Shown here: positions 1-10,395 of the stretch, piece after piece | Layout of the letters: each line of letters begins with the position of its first letter | Position numbering within the stretch: the stretch's first letter is position 1 | Assembly (NCBI RefSeq): GCF_047675955.1 | Contig: NC_132910.1 | Span: 92,592,923 to 92,656,922, forward strand | Length of the DNA: 64,000 bases | Direction of reading: 5' to 3' | DNA from: Chlorocebus sabaeus | Taxonomy: Eukaryota > Chordata > Mammalia > Primates > Cercopithecidae | The notes under the pieces: generated by a model | What the model saw: the letters and a program-made list of their open reading frames with translations, nothing else | Told to the model about the DNA's origin: nothing | Databases searched by the model: none | Translations under genes and position numbers: made by a program

Positions 1-72
1 CAGCTCAAGTGATCTGCCCGCCTCAGCTTCCCAAAGTGCTAGGTATACAAGCATGAGCCACTGCACCCGGCC
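1..72 (-). mobile_element. Alu, 5' end only (continues left of the window)
   Basis: Reads as the reverse complement of the Alu 5' end: gcctcagcttcccaaagtgc followed by the complement of the GGCCGGGTGCAGTGGCTCA start at 54-72. The remainder lies outside the window. Orientation is minus, so the element's first base is near 72. Confidence 0.93.
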
Positions 73-561
73 TAGATTATCATTATTTCTATTAACAAGC
101 ATGTAAAACAGATAAGATGAAAACTAAGAAAATGTAAAATTATGCCCATGGACAAAAATGAAGTCATTGAAGTCATATAGAAGAAAGCAAACACATAAAA
201 TCACACACAAAAAAGTCCATTAAATCAGTGCATTTTCTTTCACAATGAAAAGAAAATATTTAGATAAAATAATGTACCCTTTTGATATTGAGTTAAATTG
301 AATTGGAAACACTCTTACAGGGTTAATCACAATTTCTTCATTAGAAAGTTTTTTCCTTACATTTTGTTCTTTATGTGAAAGACATATTCTTTCAAATCTT
401 TAATAAAACACTATAATTCATTTCATCAACATACTGTAACACATGCCATAAAAATATAATGTGTCATAGATCATTCTACAGAGTTCCATAAACCAAGGAA
501 ATGGTGAAAATAAATCACATTGTCTTCTATTTTGCCTTGAAAGTAAACATCACTACTCAGG
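73..561. other. AT-rich stretch, nothing recognised
   Basis: No repeat family, RNA gene or meaningful reading frame recognised. The sequence is AT-rich with scattered short A and T runs. Old repeats beyond recognition by eye could be present. Confidence 0.5.
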
Positions 562-771
562 GAAAACTCCTTTAAATGGAAGGGAAATATAAAATGGAAA
601 TGGAGCATATCCTTTTATATCCTGAATATGTAAACATACTGTTTAGAACATAAGGCTTTTAGAATTTAACAACGTGTCACAACTTCCAAAAGCCTTATCA
701 TCCTCCATGCTGAGAAAAAGACACATTTTAAAATATTGCAAGTAGATGAAACTAAAGAGGATCTGATATTT
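562..771 (+). repeat. Local duplication A, first copy
   Basis: About 210 bases, beginning near gaaaactcctttaaatgga and ending at ggatctgatatt, recur in the same orientation at 2174-2387. By eye the copies differ by about six substitutions and one 4-base length change (gagaaaaag against gaaaaacagatag near 710/2325). I recognise no transposon family in the repeated block and see no poly-A tail, terminal inverted repeat or target duplication. It therefore reads as a segmental, non-TE duplication. Confidence 0.9.
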
Positions 772-1049
772 TACCACAATTTCTGGATAAAATGTAAAAT
801 GTCACTAAAGACTTTAATTAACAGGAAACCTTTCATGTGAAAATAGGGTGCTTCGAACTTATTTTTATTACCCATTAAGTGTTTATAGGATTAATTTGAA
901 ATTATTACATATTTCTGTTTTGTAACAATATTCTTAACTCTCTTGAGTCTACAATGAGGATAACATAGTATAGCTACATTCCAGGCAACGCTACCCACTG
1001 CCGTAAAATTAGTCTTATCCTTTGAAAGGCCAGCTCTGATCACACCATA
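772..1049. other. Unassigned sequence
   Basis: AT-rich sequence after the first copy of the duplication. Nothing recognised. Confidence 0.45.
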
Positions 1050-1390
1050 ACCTTATTTAAAAATTGTAATGATTTTCTATGTGCCTAAAAAATAAAGTCT
1101 CACTGTGTAGTTTAGTACTCAACACCCTCCAGACCTTCACTCACCCGCTGCCTCCCAATGTTGTCTCTCATCTAATGTCCAGCCAAACTTCATTATTCCC
1201 TAAAATTTCTGTCTGTGCTTTTATTCACGCTGCTCCTTTTGCTAACAATTTTTCCCTGTGGTGGCATGTTCAAGTGCTAGATAACTTTTTTCCATCCAAT
1301 CTTTGCATGTTAAAACCTAAATAATATCTAAAGCTCGATCAAATTTCAACTTCTTTATGAATCCGTCTTTCTATACAAAACTCTTCTGCT
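1050..1390 (+). mobile_element. L2 LINE 3' region relic (left part)
   Basis: Pyrimidine-rich text resembling the L2 3' region: a segment like cttttattcacgctgctcc near 1219 matches the usual tgctgttccctctgcctgg context, and the stretch just before the Alu resembles the cacctcctccatgaagcc segment. It appears to resume after the Alu at 1692. L2 is a CR1-clade LINE that died out before placental radiation, so strong decay is expected. Assignment is by eye. Confidence 0.5.
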
Positions 1391-1691
1391 TGACCCTGTG
1401 CAGTGGTTCATGCTTGTAATCCCAGCACTTTGGAAGGTCCGGGCAGGTGGATCACCTGAAGTCAGGAGTTCGAGACCAGTCTGGCCAACATGATGAAACA
1501 CCGTCTCTACTAAAAAATACAAAAATTAGCCAGATGTGCTGGCGGGCAACTGTAATCCCAGTTACTTGGGAGGCTGAGGCAGGAGAACTGTTTGAACCCT
1601 GGAGGCAGAGGTGTCAGTGAGCCGAGATCATGCCACTGTATTCCAGCTGGGCAACAAGAGTGAAACTCCATCTTTAAAAAAAAAAAAAAAA
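1391..1691 (+). mobile_element. Alu, near full length
   Basis: Plus-strand Alu with left monomer, middle A-rich linker (ctaaaaaatacaaaaatta), right monomer and a 16-base A tail. The flanks carry an imperfect target duplication: aaaactcttctgctt before, aaaattcttcttcta after. It sits inside the L2 relic. The 5' start is diverged (tgaccctgtgcagtgg). Confidence 0.93.
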
Positions 1692-1835
1692 TTCTTCTTC
1701 TAAACCCCTGTATATAGTAAGTACTTTGTACCCTAAATTATCATCATTTTCATATCTTTCTTTACTCCCTTACAAAACCATAGCTCTTTGAAAGCAGGAT
1801 GCATAAGAGATTAATTTTAGAGCCCAGAGTGAAGA
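1692..1835 (+). mobile_element. L2 LINE 3' region relic (right part, after Alu)
   Basis: Continues the L2-like text interrupted by the Alu. The phrase accatagctctttgaaagcagg matches the L2 context of 'tgtgagctccttgagggcagg'. Strongly decayed. Confidence 0.45.
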
Positions 1836-2173
1836 CTGCAAAGTAAATCATCTGGAATATGTGCTGAGTGAAATTATATTCTGTATCTTTGGGATTCATT
1901 GTTGATTATCATTTGAATGATTCTCTCCTTTTGTGCTTACTTGGATCTGGTTTTCTTGAGAAACGAGGGGAGGGACAAAGAAGAAAATGGGGAGTGAGTT
2001 CCCATTGGTTCCTTTTTAGAAAAATTGCCTGAGCTTTCTTCTTTGTCCTAAAAATTACTTGACTGCTTGACTACTTACCCATGTTCCAAATGTTGAATTG
2101 GTCATTCAGACCTCAGAAATAAGTGGGCTTAAGCAAAACAAAAAGTCAAATAATTGTCAGTTAAAAAATAAGA
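1836..2173. other. Unassigned sequence
   Basis: No recognised repeat or gene between the L2 relic and the second duplication copy. Confidence 0.45.
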
Positions 2174-2387
2174 AAAAACTCCTTTAAATGGAAGGGAAAT
2201 ATAAAATGGAAATGGAGCATATCCTTTTATATCCTGAATATGTAAACATACTGTTTAGAACATAAGGCTTTTAGAATTTAACAACTTGTCACAACTCCCA
2301 AAAGCCTTATCATCCTCCATGCTGAAAAACAGATAGACACATTTTAAAATATTGCAAATATATGAAACTAAAGAGGATCTGATATTT
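2174..2387 (+). repeat. Local duplication A, second copy
   Basis: Direct repeat of 562-771, offset about 1612 bases at its left end and 1616 at its right end because of a 4-base insertion. Left and right flanks of the two copies do not match each other, so the unit itself is defined at both edges. High similarity (roughly 96% by eye) implies an event much younger than the L2 and MIR relics nearby. Confidence 0.9.
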
Positions 2388-3085
2388 GACTCAGACAGTT
2401 AAATTTATACCAAAATAAAACTGGAATCCCTAATTATACAGCTCTACGTTTTGGAGGCAGGTTACAGTTTGGAGTTCAGAATGAAAGTAAATTCAAGGCT
2501 CCCAAAGCAGACACAAGTTTTAAAAATTTCCAAAACCATTTGTCAACCTGTTTCACATATCAACTACAATGAACTACAGTGCAGAGAAATCACACTTAGA
2601 TTGGAGGCAAAGTGAGATTAACCCAGTAGGCCATATCTTGTTTTCAAGTACGTGCCTCTAGCATCAGTTAAAAAAGAAAGATTTTTTATTACATTGACAT
2701 TGATAAAAACAGAATTTGTTCCGCTGAGTTTTCCTTCCATTTTAATCTTTTGGGAGAAATTCTTAAATTATTTTAAGCCAGCAGAATAACATAATCTCCA
2801 AAGTTTTACTATCAACTCTTCCCAGAGCACTGTTAATATGTAGAAGCTTAGAAAAGTTAAGGGATCTGTCTTAGATTTAAGTGGTTATGAAAATAGAATC
2901 CTCTATGGCATATTAAATGCCCCAAAAGACCTATCTGTTTCTCATTTTAATAGTAACTCTCACTTTATCTAAACTCCTAATTTCATGCCTTATACTATAC
3001 AACACATTGGGAAAGACTTTTAGTAAATGTAACTTATAGGGTAGTAATATGTTCTAAATTTTCAAAGCTTAGGGATTCAGATTTT

Positions 3086-3088
<3 letters not shown>
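2388..3088. other. Unassigned sequence
   Basis: No feature recognised between the duplication and the (TC)n tract. Confidence 0.45.

Positions 3089-3143
<55 letters not shown>
3089..3143 (+). repeat. (TC)n microsatellite, 27 units
   Basis: Uninterrupted tc dinucleotides from 3089 to 3143, preceded by a T run and followed by gtagttgagcc. A pure tract of this length is expected to be length-polymorphic and could form triplex DNA. Confidence 0.98.
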
Positions 3144-3146
<3 letters not shown>

Positions 3147-3379
3147 GTTGAGCCTGCATGACATCATTATTATCAATCCAACCAAACTTTGCTCTTGAGT
3201 CTGGCCATTATACTACACATGGCTTAAGTTCTTCTGTTAATAGTATTTTCATTAATTGCCCATCAGTCTCTACATAACCTCCCACATCCTCTGAACCTGC
3301 TTTAATTTGGTTCCAACCTGCCACGACTGAAATAAGATTCCTCCCTCAAGGGTCACTGATAATGTGTTAAATATTTTAA

Positions 3380-4190
3380 AATTCTCTTTTTAGTCATTCT
3401 CCTTAACCTCTCTACAATACTTGGGACTGTTGGCCACCTTCTCTTTCTTGAATCTCTTCTACGTATCTAATTACTCTATCTTGCATTCTTCTCCTCTGTA
3501 TTTGATCACTCTTTCTCATTTCACTTTACTACACCTACCGCTCTCTAAATATTGGCATTTTCCTGGCTTCCATCCTTGGTCCATTTCCTTTCATACCTTA
3601 CGTTTTGAGTGAGCTCCTTCTCAGTGACGAATGCAAGGCTGACCTTCTTACCAAGATACAGATTCCTATTTCCAAATGGCAAAGGCTTCTGAATATGTTC
3701 ACTTAGATGCTCTGCAGATTTCTCAAGACTAGTATATGCCAAACTAAACTAATATATTTTTCTCTAATATGCCTACTTTTAGCTGAATAGGTATTACTAA
3801 TTTTATTAATGACTTCCATTCAGTTTCCAACCTGGAGACCTTAGGTTTAGTTTTACTCCCATTCTCTTTCTACCTTCCCCCTGCCCAATCTAATCTGTCA
3901 AAAGCCTCATGGGTTTACCTTCACAGTGCTCCCCACATAATTCCTTCATTGCTGCTTCTACTCTTTCTGATCCCTGATCAGATCATCATTTTTCATCTAA
4001 TCCCAAAATCACCTTCATATTTTCCCCATATTCAAGTCTTCCTCATTCTGCCTTAACACTGCCGTAATCCTCTTTCAAAAATATGTGGTTGATGATAATT
4101 TTTCCATTCTATAAAGTCTTCAAAATCTTTTCAAATCCCGTAAAATAAAGTAGAACTACGAAAAAGATGAAGGGACTGTGGTGAGCTGGA
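3380..4190 (+). mobile_element. L2/CR1-clade LINE, reverse transcriptase region relic
   Basis: Long pyrimidine-rich text that follows the order of the L2/CR1-clade ORF2. It has a segment equivalent to 'ctctctaaatattgg...ccatccttggtcc' (motif C region, G-V-P-Q-G-S-V-L-G-P in the family) near 3540-3590. Downstream text near 3830-4110 corresponds to the 'leucine-glycine-valine' and 'D-Y-C-N' parts. Frames are destroyed. It is the same family segment as 29950-30742. The assignment comes from family knowledge, not alignment. Confidence 0.6.
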
Positions 4191-5304
4191 GCCAGCTCCT
4201 AGCAGCTCTCGAGGGCAGTCAAAGAATGTTTTAGTTTTCTATTCTGTACATACATTAATTCCTCTGTTTCTTCTATGCTTTGCATAAAGTATAGATTTTA
4301 CAGTCTTTCAGGTCTGCAATTGCATTACTTCCTGGGATGGCCTTTTTCAAAGATTAGGGAATCCAACTAATAATGCTTTTCTCACTGACTATAAACTTCT
4401 CCAAAGATTACAACAGATAATTCATAAAATTGGCATTTCTGAACTTGGAGCCTTATTAGCACACTCTCAACAATTTTGTAGCAGGATTCTTAAAAACATG
4501 ATCTTAATTTTGCCTCCATCTTACACCACAATGAAATTTTGATAGCTTAGCATCAGTGTGATTTTTTTTCAGCATGCTCTATCACTGATACTAAAAATTT
4601 GTTTCATAAATAGGCCATTTGAAGCCCCCTGAAGAAATCAGAGAACAATCAGATTCCTATATTCTAAGCCATTCTGAATTCTACAGCTGAACCGAAGACA
4701 GGGTCATTTCCCCAGGGTGTCTCTGAACCAAGAAAAGCAAATACTTCAAGGAGCAAACCATAAATTTCCAGCGTTTACATCTAATTCAAGTTCTAGAGTT
4801 GCATCTTCAAACTTGACTCCACCTTGAACCTTAGTTGAGCTGTTGCTGGACTTGAGCTTTTAATAAATCATTCTTGTATTAGTCACAGCACGATACTCAA
4901 ATTCTCTATCTGCCTTAGAAATTGTAGCTTACAAATCCTTGACTTTTATTTAATTCTGGAATACTCTTTTTCTTAAATGCCACATCCTCTAGTCAGAATA
5001 CAAGATATTTTGGAACTTAAGAAACACAGTTATCTTGATACTAGAGCAGCATTTAGAAAATAAACCATTCTTAGCATAAAATCTGTTAGCGAAGATCCTG
5101 CTATTCACTACATTGAATAAAACCCTACTGATAAAATCACTAACTAAACTCACTCACACGCGGAGAGAAGATGATATCGCAAAATTATAGCTGGGATATT
5201 TAGGTTTTGTAAGAAAATTCAAGGAGGCTCAGAGATTCCGGATAAGCACATTAGAATTTCTGAGAAATTTAAGGAGCTATTTTTCTTTCATTTACCTTTT
5301 ATTC
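4191..5304. other. Unassigned, AT-rich sequence
   Basis: About 1.1 kb without a recognised repeat, RNA gene or convincing frame. Short stretches such as 4150-4210 are relatively GC-rich but match nothing I know. Confidence 0.4.
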
Positions 5305-5604
5305 TATTTAAGGAAGGCAGAAAATGCATAATAGATACAATGCATGAGTAAAGCAAATAGTATGTTAGATTCAGATGAGTGATACGGGAAAAAAAGGAGA
5401 CTAGAACAGAGGAATGATGATGAGGCAACAGGATGGGGCAAGGGTGAATTTTCAATAGGATGGTTAGGTTGAATCTTAGTAAGAAGGGAACATTTAAACA
5501 AATATTTGAGATAGATCAAAGTGTCAGGCAAACAGAAGTCAAGGAAAAAAAGTCTAAAAAAGTTTAAACCCAATGAATCAGTCCATTGAGGTTAAACATT
5601 TAAA
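5305..5604 (-). mobile_element. L2 LINE 3' region relic, antisense
   Basis: Purine-rich text reading like the reverse complement of the L2 3' region. The phrase ataggatggttaggttgaat corresponds to 'agggtggtcagggaaggcc', followed by gaagggaacatttaaacaa for 'gaggtgacatttgagc'. An Alu inserted at its right edge. Confidence 0.5.
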
Positions 5605-5644
5605 CAGTGTCTGATTTCTTTTTTTTCCTTTTTTCTTCTTCTTC

Positions 5645-5961
5645 TTTTTTTTTTTTTTTTTTTTTTGAGACAGAGTCTCGCTCAGTCACCCAGGCTGGCT
5701 GGAGTGCAGTGGCGCAATCTCAGCTCACTGAAACCTCTGCCTCCTAGGCTCAAGCTGTTCTCCTGCCTCAGCCCATCGAGTGGCTGGGATTACAGGTACT
5801 CGCCACCATGCCTGGCTAATTTTTTGTGTGTGTTTTTAGTAGAGACGGGGTTTCACCTTGTTGTCCAGGCTGGTGTTGAAATCCTGACCTCAGGCAGGCG
5901 ATCCGCCAGCCTTGGCCTCCGAAAGTGCTGGGATTACAGGCGTGAGCTACCGCGTCCGGCC
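5645..5961 (-). mobile_element. Alu, full length, with target duplication
   Basis: Antisense Alu: poly-T at left, gagacagagtctcgctc, and at the right end the complement of the Alu start (ccgcgtccggcc). A near-perfect target-site duplication flanks it: cagtgtctgatttcttt at 5605-5621 and cagtgtctgttttcttt at 5962-5978. The frames readable across it (for example 5665-6012) are Alu text, not a gene. A mixed T/C tract (5622-5650) adjoins the tail. Confidence 0.97.
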
Positions 5962-6164
5962 CAGTGTCTGTTTTCTTTAACTCCTTTACTCTTTGAAATC
6001 AGGGCTGATTAGGCAGGTTGTAGTAGCAACTCTCCTTCAGCCCTGGCCATGACACAGGGGTGACTACCCTGTCCCTGCATTCTAGAACTTTAAAAAATAG
6101 ACATATCTAATTATGCCAAGTCAAAGTCTCATGGATAGAAACTCAGGCCTCTCTATTTATTATT

Positions 6165-8383
6165 TTTTAGAAAAATTGTGTGTATAATTTTAATTTAATT
6201 CATTTATTTGTGCAATTTTGCTAAATGGGTATATTGTATACTGGTGAAGTATATATCTAGGCTTTTAATGTAACCACCATCTGAATAATGTACGTTGTAG
6301 CCATTAAGTAATTTCTCATCCTTCTCCTCCTCCCACCCTCCCACCCTTCCAAGTCTCCAGTATGTATTATTTCACACTCTATGTCCATGTATATACATTA
6401 TTTAGCTCTCCTTTACAAGTGAGAGTATGTGGTATTTGAACGTATATATACACATATATGTCATATCCTTATCCATTTTCCAATGATGAATACTTTGGTT
6501 GATTTCAAATATTCATTGTTGTGAATAGCACTGTGATAAACATACAAGTGCAGGATTTTTATATATACTGATTTATTTTCCTTTGGGTAGATATTCAGTA
6601 ATGGGGTTGCTGGATCAAATAGTAGTTACGTTTTAGTTATTTGAGAATTCTCTCTACTGCTTTCCATAGAGATTATACTATTAATAATTTACAGTCCTAC
6701 TAATAGTGTATAAGCATTCCTTTTTCTTTGCATTCTCATCAACATCTGTTATTGTCTTTTTAATAATAGATATTCTGACAGTTATATCTCATTGTCATTT
6801 TAATTTGCATTTATCTGATGCTTGGTGATATTGACAATTTTTTATGTGCTTTTTGGCTATTGTATGTCTTCTGAAAAATATCTATTCATGTCCTGTTTCT
6901 ACATTTTAATGGGGCTATTTATTTTTGCTGTTGTTGAGTTGAGTCCCTTGTAATTCTGGATATCAGTCCTCCAACAAATGTAGTTTTCAAATATTTTCTC
7001 CTTTTCTGTAGGTTGTCTGTTGATGATTCCTTTTGCAGTGCAGAATCTTTTTAGTTTAAAGTCCCATTTTGACTATTTTGTCTTTGTTGCTTGTGCCTTT
7101 GAGATCTTAGTCATGAGTTCTTTGCCTAGGCCAACGACCAGAAGCCGTTTTTCCAATGTTTATATAGTTTTAGGTCTTATATTTAAGTATTTAATCCATC
7201 TTCAGTTGATTTTTGTATATGGTGAGAGATAGAGGTCCAGTTTTATTCTTCTGCATATGGCTATCCAATTTTCCCTTATCATTTAGTAAATAAGGTTCCC
7301 TTTCCCCAGTGTATGTTTTTGTAATCTTTGTTAATGATCAGTTTCAGTTGGCTGTAGATATGCGACTTTATTTCTGGGTACTCTAATCTGTTTCATTGAT
7401 CTATGAGACTATTTTTATACTAGTGTCATGCTGTTTTGGTTATTATAGCCTTGTGATATTATTTGAGGTCACGTAATGGGATGCCTCCAGCTTTATTCTT
7501 TGGCTTAAAGTTGCTTTGGCTACTTGGGCTCTTTTTGGGTTCCATATACATTTTAAGATTTTTTTTTTCTAATTCCGTGAAGAATGGCATTGGTATCTTG
7601 ATGGGGATCGCATTGAATCTGTAGATTGCTTTAGGTGGTATGGTCACCTTAACAATATTAATTATTCTGATCCATGAGTATGAAATGTTTCTCCATTTGT
7701 TTGTGTCATCTGCAATTTATTTCATCAGCATCCTGTAGTTCTCCTTGTTGAGATCGTTTACTTCCTTTTTAAAATATATTCTTAGGTATTTTATTATTTT
7801 TGTAGCTGTTGTAAATGAGATTGTCTTCTTAACTTGGTTCTTGTTTTGTTATTGGTGTATAGAAATACAGATTTAAGTATATTGATTTCGTATCCTGAAA
7901 CTTTACTATATTTATTAAATCTAAGAGTTTTTAAAGGAGTCGTTAGGGTTTTCTAGGTACAAGAGTATATCATCTGTGAACAGAGATAATTCAACTTCCT
8001 CTTTTCCAATTTGGATGCCTTTTATTTCTTTCTCTTGCCTGACTGCTCTGGTTAGAATTTTCAGCACTATGTTAAATAAGAGTGGTAAAAGTAGACATAT
8101 TTGTCTTGTTACAGTTCTTAGGAGCATTGTTTTCAACTTTTTCCCATTCAATATGATGTTGGCTGTAAGTTTGTTGTATATGGCCTTTATTATTTTGATT
8201 TATATTCCCTCTATGCCTAGTCTGCTGAGGGTTTTTATCATGAAAGAATGCTGAATTTTGTCATTTTTTTTGTATGTATAGAGATGATTCTCTATACATA
8301 CAACAGTTTTAACTCTTCTATTTATGTGATGAATCATTGATTTGCAAAGGTTGAAACATCCTTGCATCTCTGGCATAAACAAA
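6165..8383 (-). mobile_element. Primate L1, 3' part on minus strand (5'-inverted element)
   Basis: Reverse complement of an L1 from the 3'UTR (tcccacccttccaagtctcc at 6330-6357, then a tail region near 6165) through the ORF2 C-terminal region into the reverse transcriptase. The RT active-site block is at 7921-8151: a leucine-rich segment, then F-T-D-D where the family has F-A-D-D. The sense sequence begins in ORF2 just after 'caagtgggttt', at the equivalent of 'tatgccagagatgcaagg' (about 8383). The missing upstream part lies inverted at 8384-8983. Degree of decay suggests an older primate type (L1PB or older L1PA). No target duplication found by eye. Confidence 0.88.
7921..8151 (-). pseudogene. 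L1 ORF2 reverse transcriptase fragment, 76 codons open
   Basis: Open for 76 codons within the minus-strand L1. It covers the RT palm: residues near 22-40 read L-P-L-L-F-N-I-V-L, followed by R-Q-E-K-E-I-K-G-I-Q-I-G, and the catalytic box is F-T-D-D. The A of the usual F-A-D-D is replaced by T, and the P-L-S-P-L-L-F segment is partly lost. It is a remnant of a 1,275-residue protein with stops and frameshifts on both sides, so it is not functional. Confidence 0.85.
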
Positions 8384-8983
8384 ACTGATAAACCTCTAGC
8401 TAGACTAACCAAAGAAAGGAGAGGGAAGATCCAGACACAATCAGAAGAAATGAAAGAGGAGACATGACAACTGATACCACAACTGATACTACAAAAGATC
8501 ATGAGAGACTGCTATAAACAACTCTACACACACAAGCTAGAAAACCTAAAGGGGAGCTGGATACATTCCTGGAAACATGCAACCTCCCAAGATTGAACTG
8601 GGAAGAAATAGAAATCTTGAATAACTAATAATAAGTAGTGAGATTGAATCAGCAAGAAGAAAATCTCCCAATCACCCCTGCCCCCACAAAAATCCCAGAA
8701 CCAGATGGATTGACAGCCAAATTCTACCAAACTTACAAAGAAGAACCAGTACCCATCTTCCTAAAAGCTATTCCAAAAAAATTGAAGAGGAAGGAATCCT
8801 ACCTAACTCATTTTGTGAAGTCAGTATCATTCTGATAACAAAGCCAGATAAGGACAAAGCAACAAAAGAAAACTATAACCCCAAATCCCTGATGTATATA
8901 GATATAGAACTTCTCAACAAAATACTAGCAAACTGGATCCAACAGCACATCAAAAAGGTAATACACTATGATCAAGTGGGTTT
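8384..8983 (+). mobile_element. Primate L1, inverted 5' segment (ORF2)
   Basis: Plus-strand ORF2 text starting at gataaacctctagctagac and ending at gatcaagtgggttt. It is the sequence immediately upstream, in L1 order, of the point where the minus-strand part begins. The two pieces are therefore one element whose 5' part is inverted, as expected from twin priming during insertion. The fragment 8638-8835 is open for 65 codons and reads the G-L-T-A-K-F-Y-Q segment. It is 5'-truncated at 8384 in the pre-RT region. Confidence 0.88.
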
Positions 8984-9454
8984 ATTTTATGTTTCTCTCT
9001 TTGAAAGCTTCCTTGTGATTCTGATCCATAGTAGGGGAAAACTGTTCATTCCCCTTTCCATGAAGGCTTCAAGGCTGGAGGAGGAGGAAAAAAATAAACA
9101 AATCCAAGTTTGCTGAGGGCCTCCTATGAACGGGCTACTATACTGAGCACATTCCAGTTCTCATTTAGGACTTCACTAGGATAAAACATGAATTATGATC
9201 TGCGATTTTCTTAATTCTTAAAAAAGAATTGTCTACACTTTAATTTTCTTTCTCCAGTCTTTTTCAAAAATATTTTTGAAATTCGTTTATTGGATTATTT
9301 TGATAATATTTGTTTTCCTAATGATGCTTCTCAATTTTATTTAGAAATGAGATATCGGAGTGAATAAGTGAATAGAGTGTTATTAATTAGTGCTTATGAG
9401 TATACTGTTGAAGTTGAGGTTGAGGACCTTTCACATTACCAAACAGAAGTTGCA
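8984..9454. other. Unassigned sequence
   Basis: Nothing recognised between the L1 and the MIR. Confidence 0.45.
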
Positions 9455-9585
9455 TGTCTAATGATGAGGTGTTGGGATTTGAAGAAAACACCTTGGGCCT
9501 GCATCCTGGGAAGCTATGTGAATTTAGGCAAGTAATTTAATTTTTCTAAGCCTCAGCTTATTTTTCTGTAAAATGGAGATGTCTT
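9455..9585 (+). mobile_element. MIR SINE, left part (interrupted)
   Basis: Core MIR text: gggaagctatgtgaatttagg then gcaagtaatttaatttttct and aagcctcagcttatttttct, ending gtaaaatggagatgtc. MIR is a tRNA-derived SINE mobilised by L2. The element stops where the consensus would read 'aataatagtacc' and seems to resume at 10285, so a later insertion splits it. Confidence 0.82.
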
Positions 9586-10284
9586 ACTTTGAGTTTTCTC
9601 AGAAGCGGACTTTCACACAGGAATTCGAGTGCAAATACTGTATTTGAAAAGTAGCAGGCCGGGAGCGGTGGCTCACGTCTGTAATCCCAGCACTTTGGGA
9701 GGCCGAGGCGGGTGGATCACGAGGTCAGCAGATTGAGACCATCCTGGCTAACACGGTGAAACTCTGTCTCTACGAAAAATACAAAAAATTAGCCGGGCAT
9801 GGTGGTGGGCACCTGTAGTCCCAGCTACTCGGGAGGCTGAGGAGAATGGCGTGAACCCGGGAGGCGCAGTTTACAGTGAGCGGAGATCACGCCACTGCAC
9901 TCCAGCCTGGGCGACAGAGTGAGACTCCGTCAAAAAAAAAAAAAAAAAGTAGCAGAAAAAAATACCAGTAGGAATGAGTGAAAGTGAGACAAAAAAGAAA
10001 GGTAGCCAACAAAATGTGTTTTAGTGGGCATTTGACATGTGAGCCCTGGAACTTAATCCACTGGGGGAATTTTGTGAGTCAGTACAGTAACAGAGTTACC
10101 TCGCAGAGGTGAAGGCGGAAGAGGGGAATACCAACTCTTCTCAGTCTTTAGAAGAAGTCTGCGGACCACACAAGCTACTACTGTGGGATTCAACAGCCAG
10201 AGAAAGTTCTTGGGTAAAGGTTAAAGTTGGGGGCAATTGTACTTTGGACAGTGTATGCTGAAGTGTTAAAGGGAAGGGAATGCA
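9586..10284 (+). mobile_element. Unnamed medium-reiterated element inserted in MIR, itself split by AluY
   Basis: Begins near gagttttctcagaagcgga, a start I know from a common mammalian interspersed repeat ('tttctcagaagcagaccctgagaca...'), and ends before 10285. With the Alu removed it is about 400 bases. I do not recall its family name with confidence; LTR or non-autonomous element are both possible. Its position exactly between two halves of a MIR supports an insertion. Confidence 0.55.
9657..9948 (+). mobile_element. AluY, full length
   Basis: Plus-strand Alu with AluY-type features: gagaccatcctggctaacac, ggagaatggcgtgaaccc and cgggaggcgcag. It has a pure A tail of about 17. The flanks share aaaagtagca (before 9657 and after the tail at 9945-9954). 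Few CpG losses for a fixed copy. It interrupts the medium-reiterated element. Confidence 0.97.
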
Positions 10285-10395
10285 GTTGGAACACCAATAA
10301 CCCTTATTTCATAGGGTTAGTGGGAAAACAGAATGAAGCAATGAATAGCAAACACTTAAAACATGGTGACTACTTAATGCATCCATCCCTCAACC
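10285..10395 (+). mobile_element. MIR SINE, right part
   Basis: Text cccttatttcatagggttag then aatagcaaacacttaaaaca and gactacttaatgcatcc. This matches the MIR 3' part ('cctcatagggttgttgtgag ... agtaagcgctcaataaat'). Together with 9455-9585 it rebuilds one MIR in the correct order. Confidence 0.68.

Noticed and set aside
5665..6012. 115-codon plus-strand frame
   Set aside because: It runs through an antisense Alu (5645-5961). The residue pattern is the well-known spurious Alu translation (SLAQSPRLAG-type), not a protein gene.
6165..8983. Two independent L1 insertions in opposite orientation
   Set aside because: The break points are adjacent in L1 order, which is improbable for independent insertions. 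A single 5'-inverted element is simpler.
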